DNA of 64,000 nucleotides from Limnohabitans sp. WS1 (GTDB taxonomy: Bacteria; Pseudomonadota; Gammaproteobacteria; Burkholderiales; Burkholderiaceae_C), in the NCBI RefSeq assembly GCF_003063265.1, contig NZ_NERU01000023.1, forward strand, positions 1 to 64,000, in the 5' to 3' direction. A program made the position numbers and the translations under genes. A model generated the notes under the pieces. It searched no databases. It had not been told where the DNA came from and saw only the letters and a list, made by a program, of their open reading frames with translations. Shown here piece after piece: positions 57,105 through 64,000 of the stretch; the stretch's first letter is position 1, and each line of letters begins with the position of its first letter.

Positions 57105-58369
57105 GGTCGGCCCCCTGTCCAGCTGGGATGTGACTGGAGCTGAGCCAAGAGGGGCTTCAATTGGGGGTCGGTGTAGCCGGTTTTTTGGGCCCAATTGAGC
57201 ACCGGTTCCGCCGCGCGGACTTGGCCCTGAGCCAGCGCAGCCTGAACAAACAGCAGCGCATCGGGGGGTTCTTTTTGCAGCTGCCAATTTCGAATCGACA
57301 AGGCCAGCCCCGCTTTCACGTCGCGGCCGTAACTGATTTGGTAAATCAAAGCAGGCCGCTCGATCAGTGACTCTTGCCGCTGCCCTTGTGATTGCTGCCG
57401 CGCCTCGAACTGTTGGGCCAAACGGGGTTCATCGGCATCTTTCAGCCCCCGGCTGGCCAGCAGGGCTTGCATCAGCAGGGCGTCGGTCATGATGGCCGTG
57501 CCACTTTGCGCTTGGCCGGGGGTTGCCATGGCGATGGTTTTGGCTTGTTTGAACTGGCCTTGCTGATTGAGCAGTTCGGCCAAAGACAGGCGAATCAGAT
57601 GCGACTGTGGACTGACTTTCAGGCGCTGCCCCCACACCTCCAGGGCACGGGCAGGCTGCCCGGCCACGCGGTGCGCCTCACCCCTGTGAAAACTCAACCA
57701 GTCTTGCGACGAGTCGTCTTGAAAGCGGGCCCATCGAATCGCGCGGCTCAGCATGTCCACAGCGTCCAAGGGCTGACCACTGCGGTAGCGCAAAACCGCG
57801 CGGTAGGCCAAGGCTTCCTCGTCGCCAAAACGCCGGGCGATCTCGTCGGCATCTTGCTCGGCGGCTCGCATGTCGGCCAACAACAGATGCAAGGCAAAGC
57901 GCCAAGACCACAATTCAGGGCGACCGGGCTCCAGGGCAATGGCCCGCTCAATGTCCTGCAACCCCTCATGGAAATCATGAAAGCCCTGCTTGACCAAACC
58001 CCTTAAAAAATAAGCCTCGGCAGGCAAATTTTGCGCATGCCACCAAGGGCTCAAAGCCGCCTTGGCCGAGCCATACCAACGCAAATCACCCTCGGTCAGG
58101 CCCAATGTAAAAACGGCCCGGGCATAGGCCAGCGATGCGCTCAAATCTTGAGGTTGGGCACGCCAGGCCTTGTCCAAAGTGCGCCAAGCGGCCTGGCGGT
58201 CACTGCCAGCATGCACCGACGTGGGCAACACCACATGCGTCTGTGTCGGATTGAAACGCTCTTGCGCCGAGGCCAGCGACACCCCCCAACACAGCACGCA
58301 CAAGGCCACAGTTGCACGGGTTGGCAGGGGAATGGCACGCACTGAAGTGGGCCGACGACTTTTGTCCAT
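57101..58369 (-). CDS. Secreted TPR-repeat protein, unknown function
   Basis: The 422-residue protein has a signal peptide (TRATVALCVLCWGVSLASAQ) followed by helical tetratricopeptide-like repeats, for example AYFLRGLVKQGFHDFHEGLQ and AIALEPGRPELW, with ALEVWGQRLKVSPQSHLIRL later. This points to a periplasmic scaffold. The ATG at 58369 is chosen over an in-frame TTG. The stop overlaps the HupE-like start, so the two are probably translated together and work as a pair. Confidence 0.75.
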   Translation of the reverse strand: MDKSRRPTSVRAIPLPTRATVALCVLCWGVSLASAQERFNPTQTHVVLPTSVHAGSDRQAAWRTLDKAWRAQPQDLSASLAYARAVFTLGLTEGDLRWYGSAKAALSPWWHAQNLPAEAYFLRGLVKQGFHDFHEGLQDIERAIALEPGRPELWSWRFALHLLLADMRAAEQDADEIARRFGDEEALAYRAVLRYRSGQPLDAVDMLSRAIRWARFQDDSSQDWLSFHRGEAHRVAGQPARALEVWGQRLKVSPQSHLIRLSLAELLNQQGQFKQAKTIAMATPGQAQSGTAIMTDALLMQALLASRGLKDADEPRLAQQFEARQQSQGQRQESLIERPALIYQISYGRDVKAGLALSIRNWQLQKEPPDALLFVQAALAQGQVRAAEPVLNWAQKTGYTDPQLKPLLAQLQSHPSWTGGRP

Positions 58370-58474
58370 GTTCAACGTGTGCCTTTGATGATCGCTACGA
58401 TGTTAGTGTGTGTTGGCTTACCCTGATGCGCAATTCTGGCCTTTTTTCCATTCTCTTTGCTCGAAGGTATTTTT

Positions 58475-58627
58475 ATGAAATTCGTGATGACCGCTTTTGT
58501 TTCCGCTTTCATGTTGGTGTCCATGCCTGCCTTCGCTGGCAGCCACGGTGGCGGCAAAATGGACGACAAAAAAGTCGACTGCTCCAAAAAAGAAAACGAA
58601 ACCAACCCTGCTTGCGTGAAGAAATAA
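58475..58627 (+). CDS. Small secreted peptide, unknown function
   Basis: A 50-residue gene. The product has a clear signal peptide (MKFVMTAFVSAFMLVSMPAF ending in AG) and a hydrophilic mature part of about 28 residues, GSHGGGKMDDKKVDCSKKEN then ETNPACVKK, with two cysteines ten residues apart. GAAGGT precedes the ATG, and a perfect terminator follows 20 bases after the stop, so it is a free-standing gene. I do not recognise the family. Confidence 0.75.
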   Translation: MKFVMTAFVSAFMLVSMPAFAGSHGGGKMDDKKVDCSKKENETNPACVKK

Positions 58628-58647
58628 ATCCCTTCGCCCTCTGCACC

Positions 58648-58671
58648 AACCCCTCTTGAGGGGTTTTTTTT
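58648..58671 (+). terminator. Rho-independent terminator of the small secreted peptide gene
   Basis: AACCCCT pairs with AGGGGTT around a CTTG loop and runs into eight T residues. It lies 20 bases after the small peptide stop. Confidence 0.88.
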
Positions 58672-58746
58672 CGGGTTCATTGCACCCGGAGCCTGGTCAT
58701 TGGTTCAAGACATGACATGGCGTCAACTCATCGCAACAAAAAAAGA

Positions 58747-58843
58747 TGTCATCTTTGATTTACAAGCGATAACACCTAGGCACTGAAGGCTTTCAAGCCT
58801 TGCAACCCTTGTTTCAAAAGGTTATTGTCAACTCTTATTTACG
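58747..58843 (+). promoter_or_regulatory. PpsR/CrtJ-like TGT-N12-ACA motifs upstream of the AerR-like gene
   Basis: TGT-N12-ACA, the exact consensus of the photosynthesis repressor PpsR/CrtJ, occurs at 58747-58764. A near copy, TGT-N12-ACG, occurs at 58826-58843, ending ten bases before the ATG. Between them is a perfect AAGGCTT-TC-AAGCCTT hairpin (58786-58801). Short motifs can occur by chance, so two sites in one promoter region of an AerR/PpaA-like gene is suggestive, not proof. Confidence 0.45.
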
Positions 58844-58852
58844 GATCACTTG

Positions 58853-59770
58853 ATGTACCTCAATTCAGCGGGCCTTCACTTCAACCCGCTCAGGGTCTAC
58901 GCCAACACCTTGTTGACCTGGATGTCCTCATGGGGTCAGGGTCACAACCCATCAGCCATGCAGCAGTCACGCAACACCGATTTTTCGAACGGTCAGGACG
59001 AGTGCAAAAAATCGCTGACCCAGGTGATCGAAAGCCAGATCATCCCGCGCCTGGTGCAAGCCCACAGGGTGGAAACCCGTGCGCAGACCCGTGAGCTGCC
59101 TGGCGGCCCAACCATTTCCATGAAACAAGTGGCCACCTTTGTGGCGCTGAGCAAATCCAGCCAAACCTCTGAAACCACGCAGTTCATCGACCAACTGCTG
59201 CACGACGGTGTGACCACCGACTGCATTTTTCTGGAGCTGATCGCGCCTGCCGCCCGTCAACTCGGCCAAATGTGGGAACAAGACCTGTGCGATTTCACAG
59301 AAGTGACCTGCGGCTTGGTGCGCATGCACGAAATCACCCACCGCCTGGGTTTTGAATACCAAAACGGCCCCCAACTCGGCGGCGATGTGCAACGCATCAT
59401 GTTGGCCTCAGCCCCCGGATCGCAGCACTTTTTGGGCATGACCATCGTTTCTGATTTCTTTCGCAAAGCAGGCTGGGATGTGGTCATCGAAATTTCGCTC
59501 AGCGAAAAAGAACTGGTCCACGCCGTCAGCAACGAGTGGTTTGACGTGATCGGCATTTCTTGCGCCACCGAAGCACAGCTCAAGGCCCTGCCCGGCCTGA
59601 TCCATGCACTCAAAGGCGCTTCGGGCAACCCTGAGCCCGGCGTCTTGTTGGGTGGCCCCATTTTTACCGTGCAAGAGCACGATGCCCGAAGCCTGGGTGC
59701 CGACGGCATTTGCATCGACGTCAAAGAGGCGGTCGCCTTGGCCGCTTCTTTCCGCACGCGCCCGGACTGA
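58853..59770 (+). CDS. AerR/PpaA-like cobalamin- or heme-binding regulator
   Basis: The protein has 305 residues. After a variable N-terminal part comes IIPRLVQAHR (63-72), a segment shared with AerR/PpaA. A B12-binding-2-type helical region follows (IFLELIAPAARQLGQMWEQD, 125-144), then a Rossmann-like B12-binding domain starting near residue 181. Where cobalamin binders have DxHxxG, it reads GSQHFLG (189-195). The His and Gly are kept but Asp is Gln, as in SCHIC-type heme sensors. Such proteins modulate the PpsR/CrtJ repressor by light or redox. No DNA-binding domain is visible. ATG 58853 is preferred to the adjacent TTG. Confidence 0.72.
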   Translation: MYLNSAGLHFNPLRVYANTLLTWMSSWGQGHNPSAMQQSRNTDFSNGQDECKKSLTQVIESQIIPRLVQAHRVETRAQTRELPGGPTISMKQVATFVALSKSSQTSETTQFIDQLLHDGVTTDCIFLELIAPAARQLGQMWEQDLCDFTEVTCGLVRMHEITHRLGFEYQNGPQLGGDVQRIMLASAPGSQHFLGMTIVSDFFRKAGWDVVIEISLSEKELVHAVSNEWFDVIGISCATEAQLKALPGLIHALKGASGNPEPGVLLGGPIFTVQEHDARSLGADGICIDVKEAVALAASFRTRPD

Positions 59771-59956
59771 GCCCCCGCTGGGCTTGCCCTTGAGGGGCAA
59801 AGACCATTCACACCTTGGCGCTGCACTGCGAGCGGGTCTGCGTTAAAAGCTTGGCTTAGCTCCCATGAAAGCGCTTTTGTGAACAACGCCCCCCTTGGCT
59901 CCGCAACCACCGAATTGCCCCACCCATCGCCGCCCCATGCGCCAACAGGCCCCGAC

Positions 59957-60328
59957 ATGCCCACCGCGTGTGGCACGCTGACGGTGATGTACGACGGCTC
60001 TTGCCCTTTGTGCCAACGCGAAATCGGTCTTTACCAATCGCTCACCCCTTTGCAGCCCGTGGCATGGCTGGACGTGAGCGCGGCGAATTTGACACCCGCG
60101 ACACGCCAGCAACTCATGGCCCGCTTTCACGTTCAACAAAGCGACGGCCAACTGCTCAGCGGCGCTGCAGCCTTTGTGGCCCTGTGGCTGAACATGCCCG
60201 GCTGGCGCTGGCTGGGTCGGCTGGGCCGTTTACCCGGTGTGACACCGGTGTTGGAAGTGCTTTACCGTGGCTTTTTGCCGCTTCGCCCCACGCTTCAAAA
60301 GTGGGTCAAAAAACACACCGCGCCTTGA
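59957..60328 (+). CDS. DCC-family thiol-disulfide protein (DUF393)
   Basis: A small thiol protein of 123 residues from this start. The family motif LTVMYDGSCPLCQREIGLY, with the DGxCxxC signature, lies near the N terminus. The rest (AAFVALWLNMPGWRWLGRLG, VLYRGFLPLRPTL) fits DUF393. Members are predicted thiol oxidoreductases. An in-frame GTG at 59879 would add 26 proline-rich residues; neither start has a strong ribosome site. It follows the AerR-like gene by about 190 bases. Confidence 0.82.
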   Translation: MPTACGTLTVMYDGSCPLCQREIGLYQSLTPLQPVAWLDVSAANLTPATRQQLMARFHVQQSDGQLLSGAAAFVALWLNMPGWRWLGRLGRLPGVTPVLEVLYRGFLPLRPTLQKWVKKHTAP

Positions 60329-60342
60329 GCACTGCACCCTTG

Positions 60343-60717
60343 ATGTCCAGCACACCCTTTGCCATGGAACCTGAGGTCGCCCCTGCAATCGACCCCGCCC
60401 GCGTGTCCGCCATCGTGGCCATGGCTTGGCAAGACAACACGCCCTTTGAAGCCATTGCCTTGCAATTTGAGCTGAGCGAAACCCAGGTGATTGCATTGAT
60501 GCGCGAGCACCTCAAACCCCGATCGTTCAAAGTCTGGCGCATGCGGGTGCGTGGCCGCACGGCCAAGCATTCGGCCTTGCACCAAGCCAAACACCACAGC
60601 AGTCTCCCGCTGGTGTGCGGCCCCAACAGCTTGGCTGCGCTGGCGCTTTTGCACCCGGATGACAGCGAAGACTATCCCCTGCCCCACGCCAACATCACGC
60701 GCCAGTCTTTGCGCTGA
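60343..60717 (+). CDS. TIGR03643 family protein
   Basis: The 124-residue protein has core segments RVSAIVAMAWQDNTPFEAIA, LQFELSETQVIALMREHLKP and RSFKVWRMRVRGRTAKH. These match TIGR03643, a short family with an HTH-like helical start. Members often lie near cryptochrome/photolyase-related genes; this is from memory. It starts 14 bases after the DCC gene and probably shares its transcript. The function is unknown. Confidence 0.8.
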   Translation: MSSTPFAMEPEVAPAIDPARVSAIVAMAWQDNTPFEAIALQFELSETQVIALMREHLKPRSFKVWRMRVRGRTAKHSALHQAKHHSSLPLVCGPNSLAALALLHPDDSEDYPLPHANITRQSLR

Positions 60718-60723
60718 AGCGGC

Positions 60724-61857
60724 TCAAGCCCTTTTTTGAAGCCCAGAGGCGTTGGTCGGCTGCTGCGCATCGGCGGGGTTGTCGTGCGGCAAAAAGTCGT
60801 GCGGCTCAAAGGCCAGGCGCTCGCCGTGCCCCAAGGCGACCGAAGCCTCAAAACCTGAAGGCTCAGGCAGCATGGACTGCAATACGGTCAACACGTTTTG
60901 CAAGCGCGGATCGTGGGCTTGCGCATCATCGGTGGTGTCGTTGATGCAAAAAAACGCCAGCTCACCAAACTCGGCCTGCAAAGCCTGCAACTGCGCGTTT
61001 TGATCGGCTTCGCCCGTTGACACGTAGCGGTGGCGGTAGGGCCGGATACTGGCCAGGCCATGCGCCAAGGCCCAGCGCAACACAAAATCCGACACGATGG
61101 TGGGCTTGTCCCAGCTGCGAAACACGGTCGAACGCACCGCAGCAAACAACTCGGGGGCCGTCTGCTCCAGCTCCATCAAAATCGACTTGAGCATGGGCCG
61201 GGGCGAGTGCGCAAATGTGCGAAACGTGCTTTGGTACAGCGGGTCCTGCTCGCGCAAGGCCGCTGCCCCCGAGCGGGCCTTGTCGCTGAGCCACTGAATC
61301 GACAAACGGCACGCGTTTTCAAGCGAAGTGGCGTCCATGCGCATGGCCTCATCGGTCACCAGCGGCTCATCTGACCAGGTGACGTGAAAACCTACATCGG
61401 TGAACCAATCACTCACCTGCACGGGCGCACCAAAAAATACATCGTCGTTGAAGTAAAAGTACCGCTCGGACAGCCCGGGAATGTGGTGAATCCATGACTC
61501 GATGTGGCCCGAGTCAAAGGTGGGCAAGGACGATTCGGGCATCAAATCGCGGTGATCGACCAGCGTCAACCGGTCTGAAGCTTGCAGCCAATCGGGGGCC
61601 TGTGCGTCGGTCACGATGTAAACATGGCCGTGATCGGGAAAAAACTTCTCCAAAGCCCGCAGGCTGTAGCGCAGCTCGTGGTTGTCGCGAAAGCGGCCCT
61701 CCACATTGCTGTAACGGGCCATGGCCGCGCTGCTGTCAGAAGGCAGCTGCTGCAAAGCTGCTTGGCGCTTGGCTCGCCAAGCCGAATCGTTGCCGTCCAC
61801 CCACAAATAAACAATGTCGATGGCGGCTTGGGGCATGGGGGCGTTGGTTTTTTTCAA
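60724..61857 (-). CDS. Stealth-family hexose-1-phosphate phosphotransferase
   Basis: The protein has 377 residues. It contains the Stealth CR1 segment IDIVYLWVDGNDSAW, the CR2 segment RFRDNHELRYSLRALEKFFP with YFYFNDDVFFG, and later CR3/CR4-like regions. Bacterial members move hexose-1-phosphate units onto capsules and surface glycans. No other capsule or glycosyltransferase gene is in the window, so it is an orphan. It converges with the TIGR03643 gene and is divergent from the 3-hydroxybenzoate gene. Confidence 0.85.
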   Translation of the reverse strand: MKKTNAPMPQAAIDIVYLWVDGNDSAWRAKRQAALQQLPSDSSAAMARYSNVEGRFRDNHELRYSLRALEKFFPDHGHVYIVTDAQAPDWLQASDRLTLVDHRDLMPESSLPTFDSGHIESWIHHIPGLSERYFYFNDDVFFGAPVQVSDWFTDVGFHVTWSDEPLVTDEAMRMDATSLENACRLSIQWLSDKARSGAAALREQDPLYQSTFRTFAHSPRPMLKSILMELEQTAPELFAAVRSTVFRSWDKPTIVSDFVLRWALAHGLASIRPYRHRYVSTGEADQNAQLQALQAEFGELAFFCINDTTDDAQAHDPRLQNVLTVLQSMLPEPSGFEASVALGHGERLAFEPHDFLPHDNPADAQQPTNASGLQKRA

Positions 61858-61948
61858 GGCACGCAGTCTAGCAGTGGTGAATGAAACGGGTTTTCAATAA
61901 CCGCTCTGAGCTCAGGGCCACTGGTCAAAACAAAGCACCAAAAAATTA

Positions 61949-61962
61949 ATAAGCATGCTTAT
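61949..61962. promoter_or_regulatory. Perfect 14-base palindrome before the 3-hydroxybenzoate gene
   Basis: ATAAGCATGCTTAT is a perfect palindrome 34 bases before the hydroxylase ATG, in the only AT-rich stretch of the gap. Its size and position fit an operator for a MarR- or GntR-type repressor of the gentisate pathway. No such regulator gene is in the window, so it may be encoded past the right edge or elsewhere. Confidence 0.55.
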
Positions 61963-61996
61963 AATTTGCCGTCCACATTCTTTCTATTGGAGCGTC

Positions 61997-63214
61997 ATGA
62001 GCAGTGTTTCCACACATCTTCCCGTCCTTGTTGCTGGTGGTGGCATTGGCGGCCTGGCAGCCGCCTTGGCTTTGGTGCGCCAAGGCTTTGCCGTCACCGT
62101 GCTCGAACAAGCCCCCGAAATCGGCGAAATCGGCGCGGGCATCCAAATTGGACCGAATGGGTTTCATGCGTTTGACGCTTTGGGCGTCGGCGACAAGGCC
62201 CGTGGCCGCGCCGTTTACACCGACTTCATGGTGATGCACGACGCGCTCGACGAGTACCAAGTGGGCAAGATCCCCACCGACGAAAAATTCCGCGAACGTT
62301 TTGGCAACCCCTATGCCGTGATCCACCGTGCCGATGTGCACTTGTCCTTGCTCGAAGCAGCGCAAGAAACCGGGCAAGTGCAATTTCACACCAGCACCCG
62401 CGTGGAGCGCATCGAGCAGAACGAGAGCAGTGTGACCGTGTGGGACCAAAACGGCAAAGCCTTCCAGGGCTGTGCCCTGATTGGGGCCGATGGCGTCAAG
62501 TCGGTGGTACGTGAGCAATTTGTGGGCGACCCGGCCCGTGTCACGGGCCATGTGGTCTACCGCGCCGTGGTCGACAAAAAAGACTTTCCCGAAGACTTGC
62601 AATGGAACGCCGCCGCCATCTGGGTGGGCCCCAACTGCCATCTGGTGCACTACCCCCTGCGTGGTGGCGAGCAGTACAACGTGGTCGTGACCTTCCACAG
62701 CCGCGAGCAAGAAGAATGGGGCGTCAAAGACGGCAGCAAGGAAGAAGTGCAAAGCTACTTCCAGGGCATTTGCCCCAAAGCCCGCCAGTTGATCGACCTG
62801 CCCAAGACCTGGAAACGCTGGGCCACGGCCGACCGCGAGCCCATTGGCCAATGGACTTATGGCCGCGTGACCCTGCTGGGCGACGCCGCCCACCCCACCA
62901 CCCAGTACATGGCACAAGGCGCCTGCATGGCCATGGAAGACGCCGTCACTTTGGGCGAAGCCTTGCGCACTCACCACAACGATTGGCCAAAAGCTTTGGA
63001 CATGTACCAACGCGCCCGCGTGGCCCGCACTGCCCGCATCGTGCTGTCCAGCCGCGAGATGGGCCGCATCTACCACGCCAAAGGTGTGGAGCGCCTGGTG
63101 CGCAACGACCTGTGGCGCGGCCGCAGCCCCGAGCGCTTTTATGATGCGATGGAGTGGCTGTATGGCTGGAACGTGGGCAACTGCCTTGACGCCGCCATGG
63201 ATCCTGCACGCTGA
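61997..63214 (+). CDS. 3-hydroxybenzoate 6-hydroxylase (FAD-dependent)
   Basis: This is a 405-residue class A flavin hydroxylase. The N-terminal FAD motif GGGIGGLAAALAL is followed by GAGIQIGPNG. The DG motif is in GADGVKSVVREQF, and the C-terminal FAD motif is LLGDAAHPTTQYMAQGACMA. The sequence fits the 3-hydroxybenzoate 6-monooxygenase group (known as MhbM, NagX or XlnD), which makes gentisate. GGAGC precedes the ATG at 61997. It is followed by gentisate 1,2-dioxygenase, supporting this assignment over salicylate 1-hydroxylase. Confidence 0.9.
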   Translation: MSSVSTHLPVLVAGGGIGGLAAALALVRQGFAVTVLEQAPEIGEIGAGIQIGPNGFHAFDALGVGDKARGRAVYTDFMVMHDALDEYQVGKIPTDEKFRERFGNPYAVIHRADVHLSLLEAAQETGQVQFHTSTRVERIEQNESSVTVWDQNGKAFQGCALIGADGVKSVVREQFVGDPARVTGHVVYRAVVDKKDFPEDLQWNAAAIWVGPNCHLVHYPLRGGEQYNVVVTFHSREQEEWGVKDGSKEEVQSYFQGICPKARQLIDLPKTWKRWATADREPIGQWTYGRVTLLGDAAHPTTQYMAQGACMAMEDAVTLGEALRTHHNDWPKALDMYQRARVARTARIVLSSREMGRIYHAKGVERLVRNDLWRGRSPERFYDAMEWLYGWNVGNCLDAAMDPAR

Positions 63215-63243
63215 TGTTTGAATTTTGTACACAGGTATCTCGC

Positions 63244-63315
63244 AGGTCGGTGGCTATAGCCCCGACATTGCGGGCTTCGGCGCAGGCTGCATGTCGGGGC
63301 TAAAGCCACCGACCT
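63244..63315. repeat. Palindromic element of a second family
   Basis: AGGTCGGTGGCTATAGCCCC GACAT (63244-63268) and ATGTCGGGGCTAAAGCCACC GACCT (63291-63315) are 25-base arms that pair with a single mismatch, with a 22-base interior. The sequence is unrelated to the GGAGCGACG repeats, so it is a separate mobile or REP-like family. It lies between the hydroxylase and gentisate dioxygenase genes, and the transcript would fold into a very stable hairpin there. Confidence 0.75.
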
Positions 63316-63366
63316 ACAACTGCCCACACGCGGCGCAACACAACTGAACAGAACGGAGACACATTC

Positions 63367-64000
63367 ATGAACGACCTTGGACGCATCGAAGACTTGCCCG
63401 CAGACTATGTGCAGGACTTGCGCAACGTGAACCTGGTGCCCCTGTGGCCCAGCCTGCGCGGCGTGCTGCCCCCCAAAGTGCCCACGCGCCAGACACAGCC
63501 CACCTGCTGGGCTTACAAAGACATCAAGCCGCTCTTGCTCAAAGCAGGCGAGCTGACCCCGATTGAAAAAGCCGAGCGCCGCGTGCTGGTGCTGGCCAAC
63601 CCCGGCCATGGTCTTGACAAAATGCAGGCCTCGGCCGCCATGTACTTGGGCATGCAATTGCTCATGCCCGGCGAATGGGCCCCCAGCCACCGCCACACAC
63701 CCAACGCGGTGCGCATGGTGGTGGAAGGCGAAGGCGCCTGGACCACGGTGGACGGCGAAAAATGCCCCATGAGCCGGGGCGACTTGATCCTCACACCCAC
63801 AGGCCTGTGGCACGAACATGGCCACGACGGCACAGACCCCGTCATCTGGCTCGATGTGCTGGACCTGCCCCTGGTCTATTACATGGAGGCCAGCTACCAC
63901 ATCAACGGCGACCGCCAGACCGTGGTGCCCGGCCAGGGCGACAAGCAATACGCCCGTGGCGGCGTGGTGCCCTCGCATGTGTTTGAGCGCAGCAAAAAAG
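63367..64000 (+). CDS. gtdA: Gentisate 1,2-dioxygenase (partial, cut by window edge)
   Basis: The first 211 residues are present and the 3' end is missing. The cupin metal site is visible: APSHRHTPNAVRMVVEGEGA carries the two histidines near residues 99-101, and GDLILTPTGLWHEHGHDG follows. The N terminus WPSLRGVLPPKVPTRQTQP is typical of gentisate dioxygenase, which opens the gentisate ring to maleylpyruvate. It lies 152 bases after the 3-hydroxybenzoate hydroxylase gene, separated by a large palindromic element. Confidence 0.92.
   Translation, partial: MNDLGRIEDLPADYVQDLRNVNLVPLWPSLRGVLPPKVPTRQTQPTCWAYKDIKPLLLKAGELTPIEKAERRVLVLANPGHGLDKMQASAAMYLGMQLLMPGEWAPSHRHTPNAVRMVVEGEGAWTTVDGEKCPMSRGDLILTPTGLWHEHGHDGTDPVIWLDVLDLPLVYYMEASYHINGDRQTVVPGQGDKQYARGGVVPSHVFERSKK

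Overview
This window looks like a chromosome segment from a freshwater member of the Burkholderiales, probably Comamonadaceae (Limnohabitans/Rhodoferax-like). The basis is the GC-rich coding, the order tpiA-secG-tRNA-Leu-nuoA to nuoN-DUF2818-NUDIX-DUF1178, a Bug/TctC-type binding protein, PobR/PobA, and recCBD in one operon. Genus placement is inference. No prophage, insertion sequence or CRISPR array is visible.

1-17000 is a catabolic and transport region. It starts with the tail of an unidentified gene. A NahR/NagR-like LysR regulator is divergent from salicylate 5-hydroxylase-like oxygenase subunits (NagG/NagH type). Their Rieske ferredoxin follows, but about 510 bases of tandem palindromic repeats lie between. 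A LivHMGF branched-chain-type ABC transporter comes next, then a tight four-gene set: SDR dehydrogenase, flavin monooxygenase, BASS-family symporter and NAD-dependent epimerase. A second LysR regulator is divergent from a Bug binding protein and a one-gene Rieske oxygenase. An IclR regulator is divergent from 4-hydroxybenzoate 3-monooxygenase (pobA).

17000-45300 is mostly housekeeping. It holds a DedA protein, mutL-MFS-miaA, arfB, DUF1178, NUDIX and DUF2818 genes, and the complete 14-gene complex I operon on the minus strand. Then come tRNA-Leu(GAG), secG, tpiA, a quinone oxidoreductase, pnp, rpsO and an aminotransferase. Several RNA hairpins can be read here: before nuoA, in the pnp leader, and a terminator between rpsO and pnp.

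45300-58400 carries recC-recB-recD, a VapBC-like toxin-antitoxin pair, and a HupE/UreJ-type membrane protein next to a TPR protein.

58400-64000 is the most unusual part. A small secreted peptide gene is followed by an AerR/PpaA-like cobalamin/heme-binding (SCHIC-type) regulator. That regulator's upstream region contains a TGT-N12-ACA motif, the consensus of the photosynthesis repressor PpsR/CrtJ. A DCC-family thiol protein and a TIGR03643 protein follow. An isolated Stealth-family phosphotransferase is next. The window closes with 3-hydroxybenzoate 6-hydroxylase and a truncated gentisate 1,2-dioxygenase. The gentisate step links back to the NagGH-like oxygenase at the start, since salicylate 5-hydroxylation also yields gentisate.

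REP-like palindromic repeats recur at 102-307, 3189-3645, 43576-43643 and 55815-55890. A second palindromic family occurs at 63244-63315.
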